A stretch of DNA of 64,000 nucleotides from Cunninghamia lanceolata (lineage: Eukaryota > Streptophyta > Pinopsida > Cupressales > Cupressaceae). Below the pieces are notes generated by a model. That model had not been told where the DNA came from, ran no database searches, and saw only the letters and a program-made list of their open reading frames with translations. The DNA is taken from the NCBI GenBank assembly GCA_027924645.1, contig BSBN01000781.1, positions 3,038,001 through 3,102,000 on the forward strand. The letters run 5' to 3'. This document shows, piece by piece, positions 45,547 to 57,771 of this stretch (the stretch's first letter is position 1; each line of letters opens with the position of its first letter). A program made the position numbers and the translations under genes.

Positions 45547-47262
45547 ATGCCTCCCTGACAAGTTATGCGAGTGCACTCATGCACCACAGCGTCCATAGAG
45601 ATACGAAATGAGAACGAGTCTATAACAGATGGTCAGGGACCACTAGCTCCACCAGAGCAGTAGGCACCACAGGCACCACTAGCACCTGATATTGGACCAA
45701 AGATCTTATAGGCATTACAGGCAATGTTAGGGAGGTTGCCAGCAGTGATAGTATAACTGCGTGTTGAGCCCCATGTTGATCCACGAGAGGAGCCACGTGT
45801 GGAGCTGCATGGCAAGTCGCATGCAGAGCCACGTGCCAAGCCACGTGCCCAGCCTCATGTCGAGCCACGAGCGACACCACGAGTAGAGCCTTTTGTGGAG
45901 ATTCCTGACACTACTATGGAGGAGGTTGGTTTAGCTTATAGAGGTCGTAGCAGGAGCCCATCGTACCAGGTAAGATGATAGGAGGTAGTGAGAGTAGAGC
46001 AGGTTTATCATGGGCCTTACGCTTATGGTGTGGATGAGCCTATTAGAGGACATAGAGATTGAGGAGACTCTATCAGAGACTTGCTTATGCTGAACCCACC
46101 TACCTTTGTAGGGACCATAGAGCGAGCTAAAGCTAAGGCTTGGCTTATTAGTTTAGATAGGTGTTTTGTGTTGCGTCCTTACGAGGGCAACACAAAGGCA
46201 CATGTGGCGGTTCACCTGTTGAGAGATGCAACAACGACTTGGTGCCGCACTGAGGAGTGCAAGTACCGCTTATCCTTGGATACACTTTCATGGGATACAT
46301 TCATTGAGTGCTTTAATGCGTGATATCTATCAGACCACTACAGGCAGCATCGCATTGACAAATTCCATGATTTACATCAGTGAGGGCTTATAGTAGCACA
46401 ATATGAGGGCATGTTCACCGAGTTGTCATGTTATGCGAAGTATCTCCATGATGAGAAAATTTTGGTTCACAAGTTTATCAGAGGTTTGAATGATGAGATA
46501 GTAGAGCCTGTACACATGGCAGACCCCTAGACCTTGAGTGAGGTTGCTGAGAAGTCATACATCACAGAGGAGATCTAGGGGCAGAGTCACAGTTCATATC
46601 CCCAATATCAAGACCGTAGCCAGCAGTAGCATCAGGGCTTCCACCGACCACCACCACCTCAGAGGGGTGGAGTTAGTTCGGCACCACTACCTCCTAGACA
46701 TCCATAGTAGCAATAGAAACATCAGAAGGGTCCACGCAGAGACCAGCGACAGTAGGTACCTACTGCAGGACCTGCACGGTCACAGCAGTCTTTCAGAGGG
46801 TCATAGGGTTCCACGGGTCAACCTAGACAACAACAGTCTAGTAGGACATAGACAAGACATGTTTAGGCTCAGAGACCATGTCATGCATGTGGTGGTGAGG
46901 GTCACTTAGCTAGAGAGTGCCCACAGGGATTTATAGCTGGGAGACAGCCTTGTGTTGAAGGATCTGAGTAGACAGTTGGAGACGTGGGTAGGTCCCACCA
47001 CATGTTTGTAGCAGTTGATAACTGTGAGGCTGACTTTTAGGCCTCCGCTATCGAGACTACAAGTAGGGGTGGGCGGACAGTTGGCTTTGGAACCAATTTG
47101 CATATTGGCTCATCAGACGTTGGGACTTCGAAGCAAGAGCTAGACTAGGTTAGGGTCCAGTGGAATCAGTATGATGAGGTCATGACGACTTGGGAGAATG
47201 TAGCTAGATTGAGGACACTTTATCCTCACCTCTTTAACGAATTCCAGGAGGAAGTTTAGTCG
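45547..47262 (+). pseudogene. gag: Element D gag joined to a chromodomain tail, one frame with many stops
   Basis: From ATG at 45547 one frame runs for about 570 codons with no frame change that I can find. It has an N-terminal part with 12-base repeats coding EPR-type units (45763-45895), the gag domain (PPTFVGTIERAKAKAWLISL, LSWDTFIECFNA, YEGMFTELSCYAKYL, FIRGLNDEI), a Q-rich stretch, the knuckle CHACGGEGHLAREC (46879-46920), a protease-like start, and then VRVQWNQYDEVMTTWENVA with LYPHLF, the C-terminal strand and helix of a chromodomain (47149-47259). Some 25 stops, mostly TAG, interrupt it. Most can be explained by C-to-T change of CAG, CAA or CGA, and the Trp codons are intact. Confidence 0.85.
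45763..45895 (+). repeat. 12-base minisatellite within the D gag
   Basis: Units of the form CATGTCGAGCCA/CGTGCCAAGCCA code a run of V/A-E/K-P-R/H repeats. Eleven units are recognisable, each diverged by one to three bases. Confidence 0.75.
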
Positions 47263-47264
47263 TA

Positions 47265-47274
47265 GGGGGGAGGA
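47265..47274 (+). other. Polypurine tract of element D
   Basis: AGGGGGGAGGA ends immediately before the TGTGAGGCC start of the 3' LTR. Confidence 0.85.
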
Positions 47275-50124
47275 TGTGAGGCCTATTTATTTCACTTCCC
47301 TATTTTGATCATTTCATATGATAGTTAGAGACATTTCTAGATAGTTAGAGACTATTGATTTCCATTATGCAGATTTAGACTATATCTCCTTATCTTGGAT
47401 TAGCTTTGATTAGTATGTGGTGATTTGATTAGATCCTATTTTTGATGCTCTTATGATATTAGACATGTGAGATACACTTGATGATTATTAGTGATGTTGA
47501 TTATGAGCTCATTATATTGATTGATATGTGATTCTGATTTCTGAGTTAGTATATAGAAAATTCAATTATAAATCTTAATTATGATGTGATTTGTTTAATG
47601 TTGTGTATGAATTTTGCAATGACATGATTATTACATTTTGTTTCTTCAGCTATGATATATCTATGTTAGATTGACCATTTGATTGAGTGCGTAGGTGATT
47701 TTCTAGGCCACGAAAAATTAGAGGCAGATCTCACACTTATGTGTTCCCTTGTTAAGCCGATCCATTCCCAAGAGGGATAAAGATCATGTATGATGGAATG
47801 ACATTTTCGTGAATCCTTGAATTTAATTAATTGGCCTAGTTCACCCCTTTTATTTAATTTAATTGATGTGTTGTAAAACTTATGTTTTAATTCACACCAT
47901 TTGGTGTTCTTTTATTTTTGGGCCATTTAATGTGAATTTACACCTCCCTAAGTGTTTATTAGAGGTCCAAACTTACCCTAGGTGGTACCCCTAGGGTCTA
48001 GGGTCCATTTGGACTTACTAAACCCTAGGTTAACTCCCATCTAGTCACCCTAAACTTGGGTTTAGTAAAAGTGGCGAAAATTCAAAATGGCTAAGGGTGG
48101 GAGATGAGTCATGCCTTGGAAAAGGACCATCTCCCTTCCCAAGGCTTGGGGATTCCTCCACCTTGAAGACTTGGGGAGTCTTCAAGACCCCCAAGTGTGT
48201 GGAACCTCCCTCCAAGACTCTCACACATGTGTGAGAGCATCGTGGAGAGAGGGGGCTCTATTGGAGGATAAGAGGATGACATGTGTCATCCCTTATCCTC
48301 ATGGGGCCATGGGGAGTGATGCCACCTCTCCACTTTGGCTCTCACACATGTGTGAGAGCATAAGTGGAGAGGGTGAGGGTTTGAATGGATAGGAGGGTGA
48401 CACTTGTCACCCTCACATTCCTTCTCCCTGGCAAGTGGCATGGGATGAAGAAGGAGAAGGTGACATGTGTCACCTTCTCATTCCTCAATGCCTAGATTGG
48501 AGACCTATTTTATCTCCTCTTGGAGAGAAGTTGGGGGTTCTTGCTTTTTAGAAATTTTTCTATCTTTGGAGGTTCTTGGGAAGGAGTTAGAGAAAACTTG
48601 GAGGATTGGAGGCTTGGAGAAAGCTTGTGGGCTCTTCTTCAACTTGCAACCATTGTTGGACTCTTAAGGTAAGCCCTATGGAATTTAGCCATTCCTTATG
48701 CTTGTTTCATTTTTGCTTATGTGCCTGAATTTGTGTTGGGTGTTATTTTCTTGTGTGTGGGTTTTGGTTGTTGGTAAGAGCCTCTCCATTTGGAGAAAAT
48801 GCTCAACTTGTGTGGGGTGGGGGAGAGTGAACCTCCTCTAGGTCACCTCATGGTGTTAGTTTATTTATGGCCTTGAGGGCATTTTATGGAGTATGGGATT
48901 ATTTTGGTTGGCATGAGTGCCATGGTGATTTTGTGCTTCATGGAGATATTATTTTTGGCTTGAGGCCTTGTGGTGTTGGGACTATGAGTTTTGGAGTGAC
49001 CTCTTGAGTCAACGGGTCCACTCCCCTACCCCTCCAAACTCATTTCTATAAGTTTTGTATTGTGCATAAACTATGGGTGTTTTTGTGTTTGTGGCTTGTG
49101 TTTTTTTGAATTTATTGTGGAATGATAAAACCCGTGTGAGATCTACCTCCCAGCTCGAGGGTGACCCACTAGCGGGTCTATGGTAGGGAGGCGAGCATTT
49201 TTGGTGGCTTGGTTGTTCCTCCATTGTTTAGTTCTTGCAAGGTTATTTGGTGACTATTGGAGCTTGGGTGAAGTCCTATTTTTTTTTGTTGGAGTTGTTT
49301 TTGTTATTTTGGCTACTTGAGAGCCATGGCCAAAGAGTGGCCTATTTTGTAGTTGGACAAAAAGAAAAGAGAGAGAACACTCTCTTAATGTGCATTTGTT
49401 TAAATGATATTTAATGTTGTGTCCCACCATTCTTGTGGTTGCAAAAATCCAATATGTGTTGTTTTAATTCCAATATGTTGCTGTGTGAAATGAATTATTT
49501 CTATGCATTTAAAAAAAAAGAAAAAATTAGGCATCTATGTTGCTGTGAGAAAGTTTTGCAAATGGAATAAAAGAATATGTTACTGGTTTTAAAATATTGT
49601 TGTAAGAAAATGGTTCTATTAGAAATATATGTTTTCTAGTTTACAATGTTGCTGTGAGAATATCTATGTTCGAATGTGACTAGAAGTCATTAGAAATAAA
49701 ATAATGTAGTTGCTGATTTCTTCAAAAAAAAAAAAATAGTTGTGATATTATTATTAGTTCTTTATCAAAAGACAAGAAAAGAATAAGGACAAATATAGTA
49801 TCTGCTGTATTTAGTTCTACAAAAAAAAAAATTCTAGGTTGCTATTTATGTATAGTCTGTGTAAAAGAAAACAAAAAAATATTATGGTCTTGAAAAATTT
49901 AACATCCTATGTGTTTGTCTTGTGAATAATTATTCTTACATTCTGGAAGTATCTTATTTCTGTGTATATAAATCTTTTAGAAAAATAGGTTTCAAAAGAA
50001 AAAATCTGAGTGAGAAATTTATCCTACTCCTGCTTACCAATCTAAGCATTATTATAGAATTATTTTACCAAAAAAAAAAGCATAGTGTAAATCTATTGTG
50101 TAAAGTTTATAGCTGGGCATATAG

Positions 50125-50127
<3 letters not shown>

Positions 50128-50185
<58 letters not shown>
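50128..50185. repeat. AC dinucleotide microsatellite
   Basis: About 28 AC units, where the 5' LTR has only TATACATATATG. Confidence 0.95.
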
Positions 50186-50192
<7 letters not shown>

Positions 50193-50698
50193 GCAAATAT
50201 ATATACATACATATATATTTATATGAGGTCCTACATTTAATTCTATCTATAAAATAAATCAAGTTACTATTTTAACTAGGGCAACAAATTTTTTTTGCCG
50301 ATATTAATGAAATTACTGTATATATGTACTGCCTCTCATTTTTATGGATTTGAGCTTATTTTCTATGTAAGTATATATATAAATATATATAAGAAAAAGA
50401 AAAATTTGTTAAACCTATCCAATGCTGAACAAAGGTATATTGATGTTTCCTTTTAGTAAAGAACAATATATAAAAGAAATAAAAGAACCAAATAATATTT
50501 AAATATTGTTTGTTAGGGTTTAAACCCTAGTGTGAACTTAGCTGAATAGCCAGGGAATGATGGAGGGCAGTGGCTAAGCTGCCGCCATTACAAGTCTTTA
50601 GTAGTGTTTGGAGGGATGTGAAGGCTACCCACCCCACGGGCTTTTCAATGGCTCTTGGCACCTTAAGACTTCTGGGCACCATCCTTAATACCGCTGCC

Positions 50699-50702
<4 letters not shown>

Positions 50703-50763
<61 letters not shown>
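50703..50763. repeat. TA dinucleotide microsatellite
   Basis: About 30 TA units, at a place where the 5' LTR reads a short non-repetitive sequence (near 43368). Confidence 0.95.
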
Positions 50764-50766
<3 letters not shown>

Positions 50767-51364
50767 GCCTAAAAAAAATAGTTAAACACTGTATATACCT
50801 TTTATGCAATGATATCCATGGCTGTCGTTTTGTAGACCTGTAGAAAAGAGAAGAAGAAAAAAGAGAAGAAAACATATTGAAGAGGCTATACCTCTATGTA
50901 TACCCTCTGTTCTAAAACTTCCATGGCTGCCCCATCTTCCTTTAACCTGCAAGTAAAACTAGAGAAGAGGAGGAGAAAAAGAAATGAGAGAAAAAAAAAA
51001 GATAAAAGGAAACAAATGGGATAAAGAGAGATTAGGGTTTGTCATAAGGAAATGAATATTTTAATTAGAGGGATTGTAAGGTTGGGGGTGAATATGGAAA
51101 TAATTATAATTAGAAATTTTGTGCACGGGAATAATTCATTTCTTTTCTCATTCTTTTTAACTTTTTATTATGAGAGGGATATTTTAGATAATTTTTTTGT
51201 TTTGTTTTGTATACTTAGACTTTTTGCCTTTTTATTTATTTTTATCATGGTAGTCTAATTTTATAAATTTTAATTTTAAATTTAGAATTATCTCTTGAAT
51301 CTTTTTTTTTTAATTCTTACCTTTTAATTCATTATTTTAGTGGGAGTTAAATCTTAAACCTAGG

Positions 51365-51650
51365 TTTGTCGATGATGGCGTAGTTCGGTGGTTAAGTCGC
51401 TTGGTTATAGTGGTGGTCACCAGAGTTCAAACCCCCGCCGGGCCAACGAGCTCGCAAGGCTTTACGCCTTCATTGGGCCAAAGAGCTTGCGGGTTTGAAG
51501 TGTTCTTGCTAGGGGATGAGGTCCCCCATGTTGTGGCCTCACCGGTTCATTGCTCCGGGCAAAAGCATTCACGTGGAACCGGAGGGCGTGTCGCACCAGC
51601 GTCACCAGCTATGTTAAAAAGTTTACCAGGCGCATTTAAAAAAAAAAAAA
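51365..51650 (+). mobile_element. tRNA-derived SINE, about 285 bp, with target-site duplication
   Basis: The 5' part has an A-box-like word TGGCGTAGTTCGGTGG (51376-51391) and a B-box GTTCAAACC (51425-51433), spaced as in a tRNA-type RNA polymerase III promoter. The element ends in a run of A (51638-51650). AAATCTTAAACCTAGG occurs before it (51349-51364) and after it (51648-51663). The 5' LTR of D has only one copy and no insert (44034-44049), which proves the insertion. No ORF is expected; the ORF at 51401-51682 is accidental. Confidence 0.92.
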
Positions 51651-52173
51651 TCTTAAACCTAGGCTTTTTTAAATTATTATAGTGGGATTTTCTCCATGGA
51701 GTTTGTTTTATTTGTTTAAATAACTTATCCTAGGGGTTTAGTGGAAATTATTATGAGAAAGAGAGTCAAATCTTTAAAAAAAGTGGAAGGATGTCAATTT
51801 TTTGCTCTGCATGTCAAGCTAGGGCATTCGTGCCCTAGCCTGATCCTTCAATTTTTTCTTGGTCGTGCGAAGTGTGGGGAGTGCATGCATTTTGGGGAGG
51901 TTTGGGGTTGTGATTTTTATTAGTGTAAAGTTTTTTTCATCTGCATTGGTGTCCCTTTCTCCCTGAGCGTGCGGGGTTTTTGTGCCTGGTTGGAGGCTGC
52001 AGGTGGGGTTTTTGCGCTTGGTTGGTTTGGGTCTACAGTTTGAAGGTAGTGCTGGGTGGTGGGTCTGTTAAACCCTAGGGGTGGTTCTTTTTTTTCTTAG
52101 GGGCTTGCATGCCTGCCTTGGGTCTTGTTTAGTTTCAATGCCAATTGGGGAGTCTTAAGGGGCTAGTCCCAAG

Positions 52174-53550
52174 ATGGATTTTCACTCAGCAGTGGTTGGT
52201 GCGAATTCTCCTTCACATGCTTCAAAGGTTTTTAATAATAACTTGTTCTCACCAGATCTGGGGTTGGTTGGTTTGGGTTTGTCTGGTGATACACAGATTA
52301 TGAAGATCAATGGATGTCTTGAATGTTGTGAGGAGAGGCCAAATTTGGTTATCCCGCTAGAGATGATTGCGGAAGATATTGACTATTATTCAAAGCATGC
52401 ATTGTTGTGCAAGTTTATGGGGATGCATTGTTGTGCCCAATGGACTTGGATGCCAAAGGGAGAAATGGAGGTTATGCTTTTAGAAAATAACTATCTCATT
52501 GTTTCATTCAATTGCTCGGTGGATCGCAACATTGCCTTTGAAGGAGGCCCCTATTTTCATAATTAGATTGGGTTATTTATTAAACCTTGGGATGTAGGCT
52601 TCAATCCTGCTGAAGAGCTTCCAAACTAGGTTCTAGTGTGGGTTCGGCTTCTAAGGTTTCCTATGGAATGTTGGCAGGATGATGTTTTGCACTTGTTGGC
52701 TTTGATGCTAGGAAAACTAGTTGGTGCTTCACAGCAGACTCAAGTTAAAAAGGTGATGACTTTTTCTCGTATTTGTGTTGAGATTGATTTAAGTATACCT
52801 TTGCTAGATTTGGTGGATATGTGTATGGGTCCTTACTCTTGGGTGCAGCAGTTGGACTATGAGACTCTTCCTTTTCGGTGTCGTCTTTGTCATGAATATG
52901 GACATTTACAAACGAGATGCCCAAATGCTAGGCCTATGGATTCTAAGCCTCCTCAACCTCCCCGCAATCCCCCTAGGGTTGAAAAGGGGAAGGAATCTAT
53001 TCCTGGTGATGTGGATGGGACTGATGGTTTCATTCCAATCAAGGCTCAAAACAGGAATCGGGGTCAAAAGAGGACTTTGAAGGAAAGGTAGGATGAAGAT
53101 TCTTTCAATAGATTTGAAGTTTTAGATGATCTCAGCCAACAGGAAGTGAATCTGGGCTTGGTGAATCTAGATTAGGGTGCTTTGGGTATAGGACAGGAGG
53201 GCCTTCTTTTTGAAGCTACTCAGGTTTTACAGGATAATAGTTCTTTGCAAATGGACACAGATGTTCAAATGGAAGTCCAGGTGGAATCGGTTCCTATTAT
53301 AGTAGGGAAGAAGGCTGGTGAGGATGGATCTCCTCTTGTTTTGAATGCAGGTACTGAGGGGGTGAAGAATAATAACTCTTCTTCTCATTTGGGTCTTCAT
53401 CAAAAGGATCCAAAAAAAGGGGCCAGGGAGAAGTCTTCCAAGCTTGGTAGAAAAAAGGATTTGGAAAAGATTAAATTAACAGGGGAAACTTTGGTAGAGT
53501 CAGGGTCTGTTAAGACTCTGGATGCTCATTTTTCAAGCCCCTTGAAATGA
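52174..53550 (+). pseudogene. LINE ORF1: DUF4283-like domain and zinc knuckle
   Basis: One frame from ATG 52174 to TGA 53548-53550, broken by four TAG codons. Residues 50-210 show the plant LINE gag-like (DUF4283) pattern: HALLCKFMG, WMPKGEMEVMLLENNYLIVS, GPYFHN, VWVRLLRFPMECW, CVEIDLS. Then comes the knuckle CRLCHEYGHLQTRC (C-x2-C-x4-H-x4-C). A charged C-terminus follows, with KKGAREKSSKLGRKKDLEKI. It is an RNA-binding particle protein by analogy with other LINE ORF1 proteins. Confidence 0.85.
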
Positions 53551-54300
53551 TTGTTCTATCCTAGAATGTAAGGGGCTTAAACAGTGGCCCTCGACAAAAA
53601 GTTGTTCGTGATTTGGTTAGAAGTCAATCTGCTGATGTTCTTTTCATGCAGGAGACTAAGTTATCAATGGAGTGTATGTTTGGTTTAGTGCCTAAGTTGT
53701 GGGGGAGTGGCTTGTTTATGGAATCCTTGGAAGATCCGCCCTCTTTGGTGGTTGTCCTTTCAGTCTTCTATATCTATGATTGTGTCTTGTTTTGAGACGG
53801 GGGAGTTTGTTCTCTTCTCCAATATCTATGCACCTACTAAACTTCAGGGTAAGCAACTTTTGTGATCCCATTTCTAGTTTGTCTGAAGCATGGTTCCTTT
53901 CCATCCATGGATTATGGCTGGAGACTTCAATGTTATTTTTGAGTTGGCTGAGAAGCAGGGTGGTATTGCAAGGCTTGAGCCTTTTGCGTTGCTGCTTCAG
54001 GATAACATCTCAGCTTTAAATCTTGTCGATATCAAGCCCATTAATGGCTAGTTTACTTGGAACAATTAGAGGATCAAGAATAATTGCATTGCAAAATGAC
54101 TTGACCACTTTCTGGTTTCTTGCTACTGGGTTGGTGGGTTGTGGTCTTCTAGCTCTGAAATTTTGGATTGGAGGGGCTCAGATCATTGGCCTATCAAGCT
54201 GGCTATTTCTTCAGCTCATGTGCCTTGGTCTCCTTCTTTCAAGTTCTAGCTTATGTGGTTGAGTGACTCCTCTCTCCACGACTATGTTGCTGAGTGGTGG
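53547..54300 (+). pseudogene. LINE ORF2 start: AP-type endonuclease
   Basis: The ATG at 53547 overlaps the ORF1 stop as ATGA. The first residues MIVLS*NVRGLN and, 35 residues later, LFMQETKL are the opening motifs of the apurinic/apyrimidinic endonuclease of plant LINEs. After the TGA at 53793-53795 the domain is spread over several frames (for example 53780-54019) and cannot be followed as one protein. It nicks target DNA in active elements. Confidence 0.8.
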
Positions 54301-54500
54301 AGGTATGGTAGACCTACTTATGGTACAACAATGTATACTTTTTCTAAGTTACTTCAATTTGTCAAGTATCAGCTTAAATGTTGGAATCGGCAATGCTTTG
54401 GAAATATTTTCCATGCTAAGACTACTGTCCAAGCTGAGTTGGATGGTATTACGAACTTGATTAGCGAGGATGGAGTGACTGAGGACCTATTGCAGAAGAG

Positions 54501-55900
54501 CCTAGGGCTTTGAAAGCACTAGAAGAGTGTGAGCTACGAGAGGAAGTTTTTTGGAAACAAAAGGCTTAGATTGAGTGGCTTCACGAAGGGGATAAAAATA
54601 CTACTTTTTTCTTCAACTCGGTGAAAGCCAGGAGACATGGCAATTCTATTTCTGCTCTGGTGAATGATAGGGGTGAAACCCTTTCTTCTTTTCATAAAAT
54701 CATGTGTGAAGCTATGCAATATTTTTCTTCATTATTCAGGGAGGACTCGCAGGGGGTTCTGATGAGGAAGCTCAGGTCCTTTCTTGTATCCCTTCTTTGG
54801 TATCTAGGGAGATGAATGAGCATCTTATGAGTGATATTTCAATTGAGGAGCTAGAGGGGATTGTGTTTCAAATGAAGAGGGGGAAAGCTCCTGGCCCTAA
54901 TGGTTTCTTGATTGAGTTCTTTCAAGAATTCTAGGAGATTATCAAGTTGGACTTGTTGGTGGTTGTTCAGGAGTCTCATAAGAATAAACAAATGTTATGG
55001 GCTTTGAATTATACCTTCCTTGCTCTCATCCCAAAGTGTGATGGGGTGGATAGGTTAAGTCAATTTCATCCTATCTCTCTTTCCAATGTGATTTATAAAA
55101 TTATCTCTAAATTGATTGCTGATAGGTTGAAAAAGAGGCTTAAAATGCTGATCTCTGAGGAACAGAGTAGTTTTGTGGCAGGATGGCAGATTCTAGATGG
55201 GGTTGTTATCGCAACTGAAACCATTCACTCTATGGCTAGTTCCAAAGATAAGGTGATGTTCATCAAGCTTGATATGGCTAAGGCTTATGACAGAGTTTGA
55301 TGGTCCTTCCTTCAGAATGTTCTTGGTGCTTTTTATTTTGGGGATGAGTGGATTTATTGGGTTATGAGTTGTGTTACTTCGGTCTCCTTCTCTGTGTTAA
55401 TAAATGGTGAGCACTCTGAGCTTTTTGGTGCCCCTTGGGGTTTGCGGCAGGGTGACCCCCTCTCTCCTTACTTGTTTCTTCTTGTTGAAGGTCTGGGACA
55501 TTTGATAAGAAGGAATGTGGAGTTAGGTTTCATTCAGGGGTGGGGGTGGGGAGGTGGTTTATCTCCACAGTCTCACTTGCAGTTTGTAGATGACACTACT
55601 TTGATGGGTATGGCTACAATTAGGGAAGCTTTGAATTTGCGCAAGGTGTTGGATGTTATCTTGTTGCTTTGGGCCAATTGATTAATGAAGATAAGTCTTC
55701 CATCTTTTTCTTCAATACTCCAGGTTCCATTCAGAAATGAATTGCTCATATCTTGAGATTTCAGATTGGGTTCTCCCTTTGACCTATCTTGGTATTCCCA
55801 TCTCTGTTGGAAGACTACCCAGGGATTCTTGGCAGAATATTCTAGATAAATTTTAGGTGAAAGTTAATCATTGGACCCATCGTCGGTTGTCCTTTGCGGG
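54501..55900 (+). pseudogene. LINE ORF2: non-LTR reverse transcriptase
   Basis: Recognisable motifs: GKAPGPNGFLIEFF near 54883; LALIPKCDGVDRLSQFHPIS (ORF 54947-55300), then LKKRLKMLISEEQSSFVAG and FIKLDMAKAYDRV; then GLRQGDPLSPYLF and the active site FVDD (DD at residues 76-77 of ORF 55364-55681, near 55589). The frame breaks at TGA 55298-55300 and at 55679. The family is the L1-like plant LINE. Confidence 0.93.
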
Positions 55901-56850
55901 TCGTGTTCAGTTGCTCAAGTCTATGGTGTAGACCCTCCCCATTTACAGATGTATGATTCAGGCAGCACCTTTGGGTTTCGTTAGGTAATTGAATTTTTTA
56001 ACAAGATAGTTTTTATGGGATGGTAGCTTATTGTCCTCTAAATGGAGCCTTGTCAGATGGGACATTATTTGTAGCGCGAAGCAGTTTGGCAGCCTTGGGT
56101 TAAGGCAGTAGTCATTGTCAGGGATGGCATTGGTTGCTAAATTGTATTGGCGGTGGTGTGTGAAGAAGGATGGGATCTAGGCCAGGATATTAACACAGAA
56201 ATACTTCTCAGGGATCCCTCAGATTGATAGTCCTCATTATCCCCTAGTGGGGAAAGGCTCGGTGATTTGGAGTATGCTCAAGAAAGGGACTGCTCTGGTC
56301 AAGGATGGCTTATTTTGGATTTGTAAAAGAGGGACGAAAGCTCATTTTTGGTCTAATTCTTGGGATGGTTTTCCTCCCATTGTTTCTCAGTTTCCTAATT
56401 TGGTGACTCTGTGCCAGAGGTTCTCTGAAGCAGGATGGTCAAGGGTGAGTGACTTCAAGTCCTTATCTTCTCATGGGTAGTTGGTGGTGGCGAGATGGAA
56501 GAATCATGATGAGTGGCCTGTTGTTGGTATGGTGGAGTGTGCTGAGCTTCATAGTATCCTTTCTCATAGACATTATAGCTCCCTCCAGGAAGGGGATGTT
56601 CTTTCTTGGTCTCCTAATCCTAATGGTGTCTATACTGTTGCTTCTGGATATCAAGTGTTGTTATCTCACTAGCTAGATGGGGTGGAGGTTCACTGGTGGA
56701 AGAAAGTGTGGAATAAGATTTCTTGGCTGAAGTGTAACTACTTTATTTGGAATTTGGGATAATATTCAGAAGCGGGGTTTTTAGGGTCCTTCTATGTGTG
56801 TTTTGTGTGGATGTGGAGAGGACTCCTCTCACTTGTTTTTCTGATCTCCC
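55901..56850 (+). pseudogene. LINE ORF2: region between RT and RNase H
   Basis: A broken coding stretch with open pieces 56247-56480 and 56481-56672 (KGSVIWSMLKKG, FWSNSWDG, GDVLSWSPNPNGVYTVASGY), typical of the plant LINE C-terminal half, and a zinc-binding word CVLCGCGEDSSHLF near 56797-56838 (zf-RVT type). Confidence 0.75.
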
Positions 56851-57771
56851 TTGACTTTGCAGCTTTGGCATTTTTGGTGGGGAGTTTGGAAAAGCCCCTA
56901 TGTTCATTCTTCCTCCCTAGTGGATTTTTGGAGTAGTCTGGGTAGACCTCCTTCTATGGTCTCTTTCTTGCAAGATGTGTGGTATGTTGGGCCTTCCTTC
57001 ATACTATGGCAGATTTGGTCAAAACGGAATCAAAGAATATTTCAAGGTGAGAAGCTGTTGATTCAACAAGTTTGGCACAAAATTATGGGTATGATTCGAG
57101 AGACAGTGGAAGCTAAGTGTGATGTGGTATTCCCTTTGGAGAAAGGGGATGCCGAGCTGGTGGATAGATTGGGAATTCAGGGGTTGTCTCCAGCTTATGC
57201 TTGTGTTAGGAGAGGATGGAAGGTGAAAAAGAAAGTTCAAAGGGTGGGGAGTTGGCTACCCCCTCCGACTGGCATTCTGAAGCTCAATACTGATGGTTCT
57301 TCAAGGGGCAATCCTGGGCCTGCTGGGATTGGTGGGGCTGGCAGGGATTTTTTGAGATTGGTGGTTTTTTTCTTTTCTATTCATGAAGGATTGCAGACTA
57401 TCAACCTTATGGAAGGTTTGTCGATCCTCTACGCTTTAGAGAGGGCTTATGCTTTGGGATGGCACAAGGTTATCTTTGAGTTTGATTCATAGGTTTTGAT
57501 TAATTTGCTAAATAAATAGAAGGTATCTGATGTTAGTTGGTAGTTGGCTATGATGGTGCAGCAAATTCTACAGATAAGTTCTTTGATGGAGATGGTGTCT
57601 TTTGTCCATATTCCAAGGGAGTGGAATAGGGCAGTAGATTATTTGGCTAAGTGGGCTTCAGAGCATTTAGATGGATGGAAGATTGATAAGTGGGAGCAGG
57701 TTCCTCATGAGCTCCGACATGACTTGGAGAGGATTCTTGCCGAGGATGGGAATGGTATTGGTGAAGGATGA
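56851..57771 (+). pseudogene. LINE ORF2: C-terminal RNase H
   Basis: In the frame from 56851 the RNase H follows WQIWSKRNQRIFQ. It has D148 (LNTDGSSRGNPGPAGIGGAG), E188 (NLMEGLS) and D212 (EFDS), then a TAG, and further on VSFVHIPREWNRAVDYLAKW, the end of the fold. Three stops at 57490, 57520 and 57541 split it. Such a terminal RNase H is characteristic of plant LINEs. Confidence 0.9.

Noticed and set aside
51370..51440. tRNA gene
   Set aside because: A- and B-box are present, but no acceptor stem closes and a poly-A end and target duplications mark it as a SINE.
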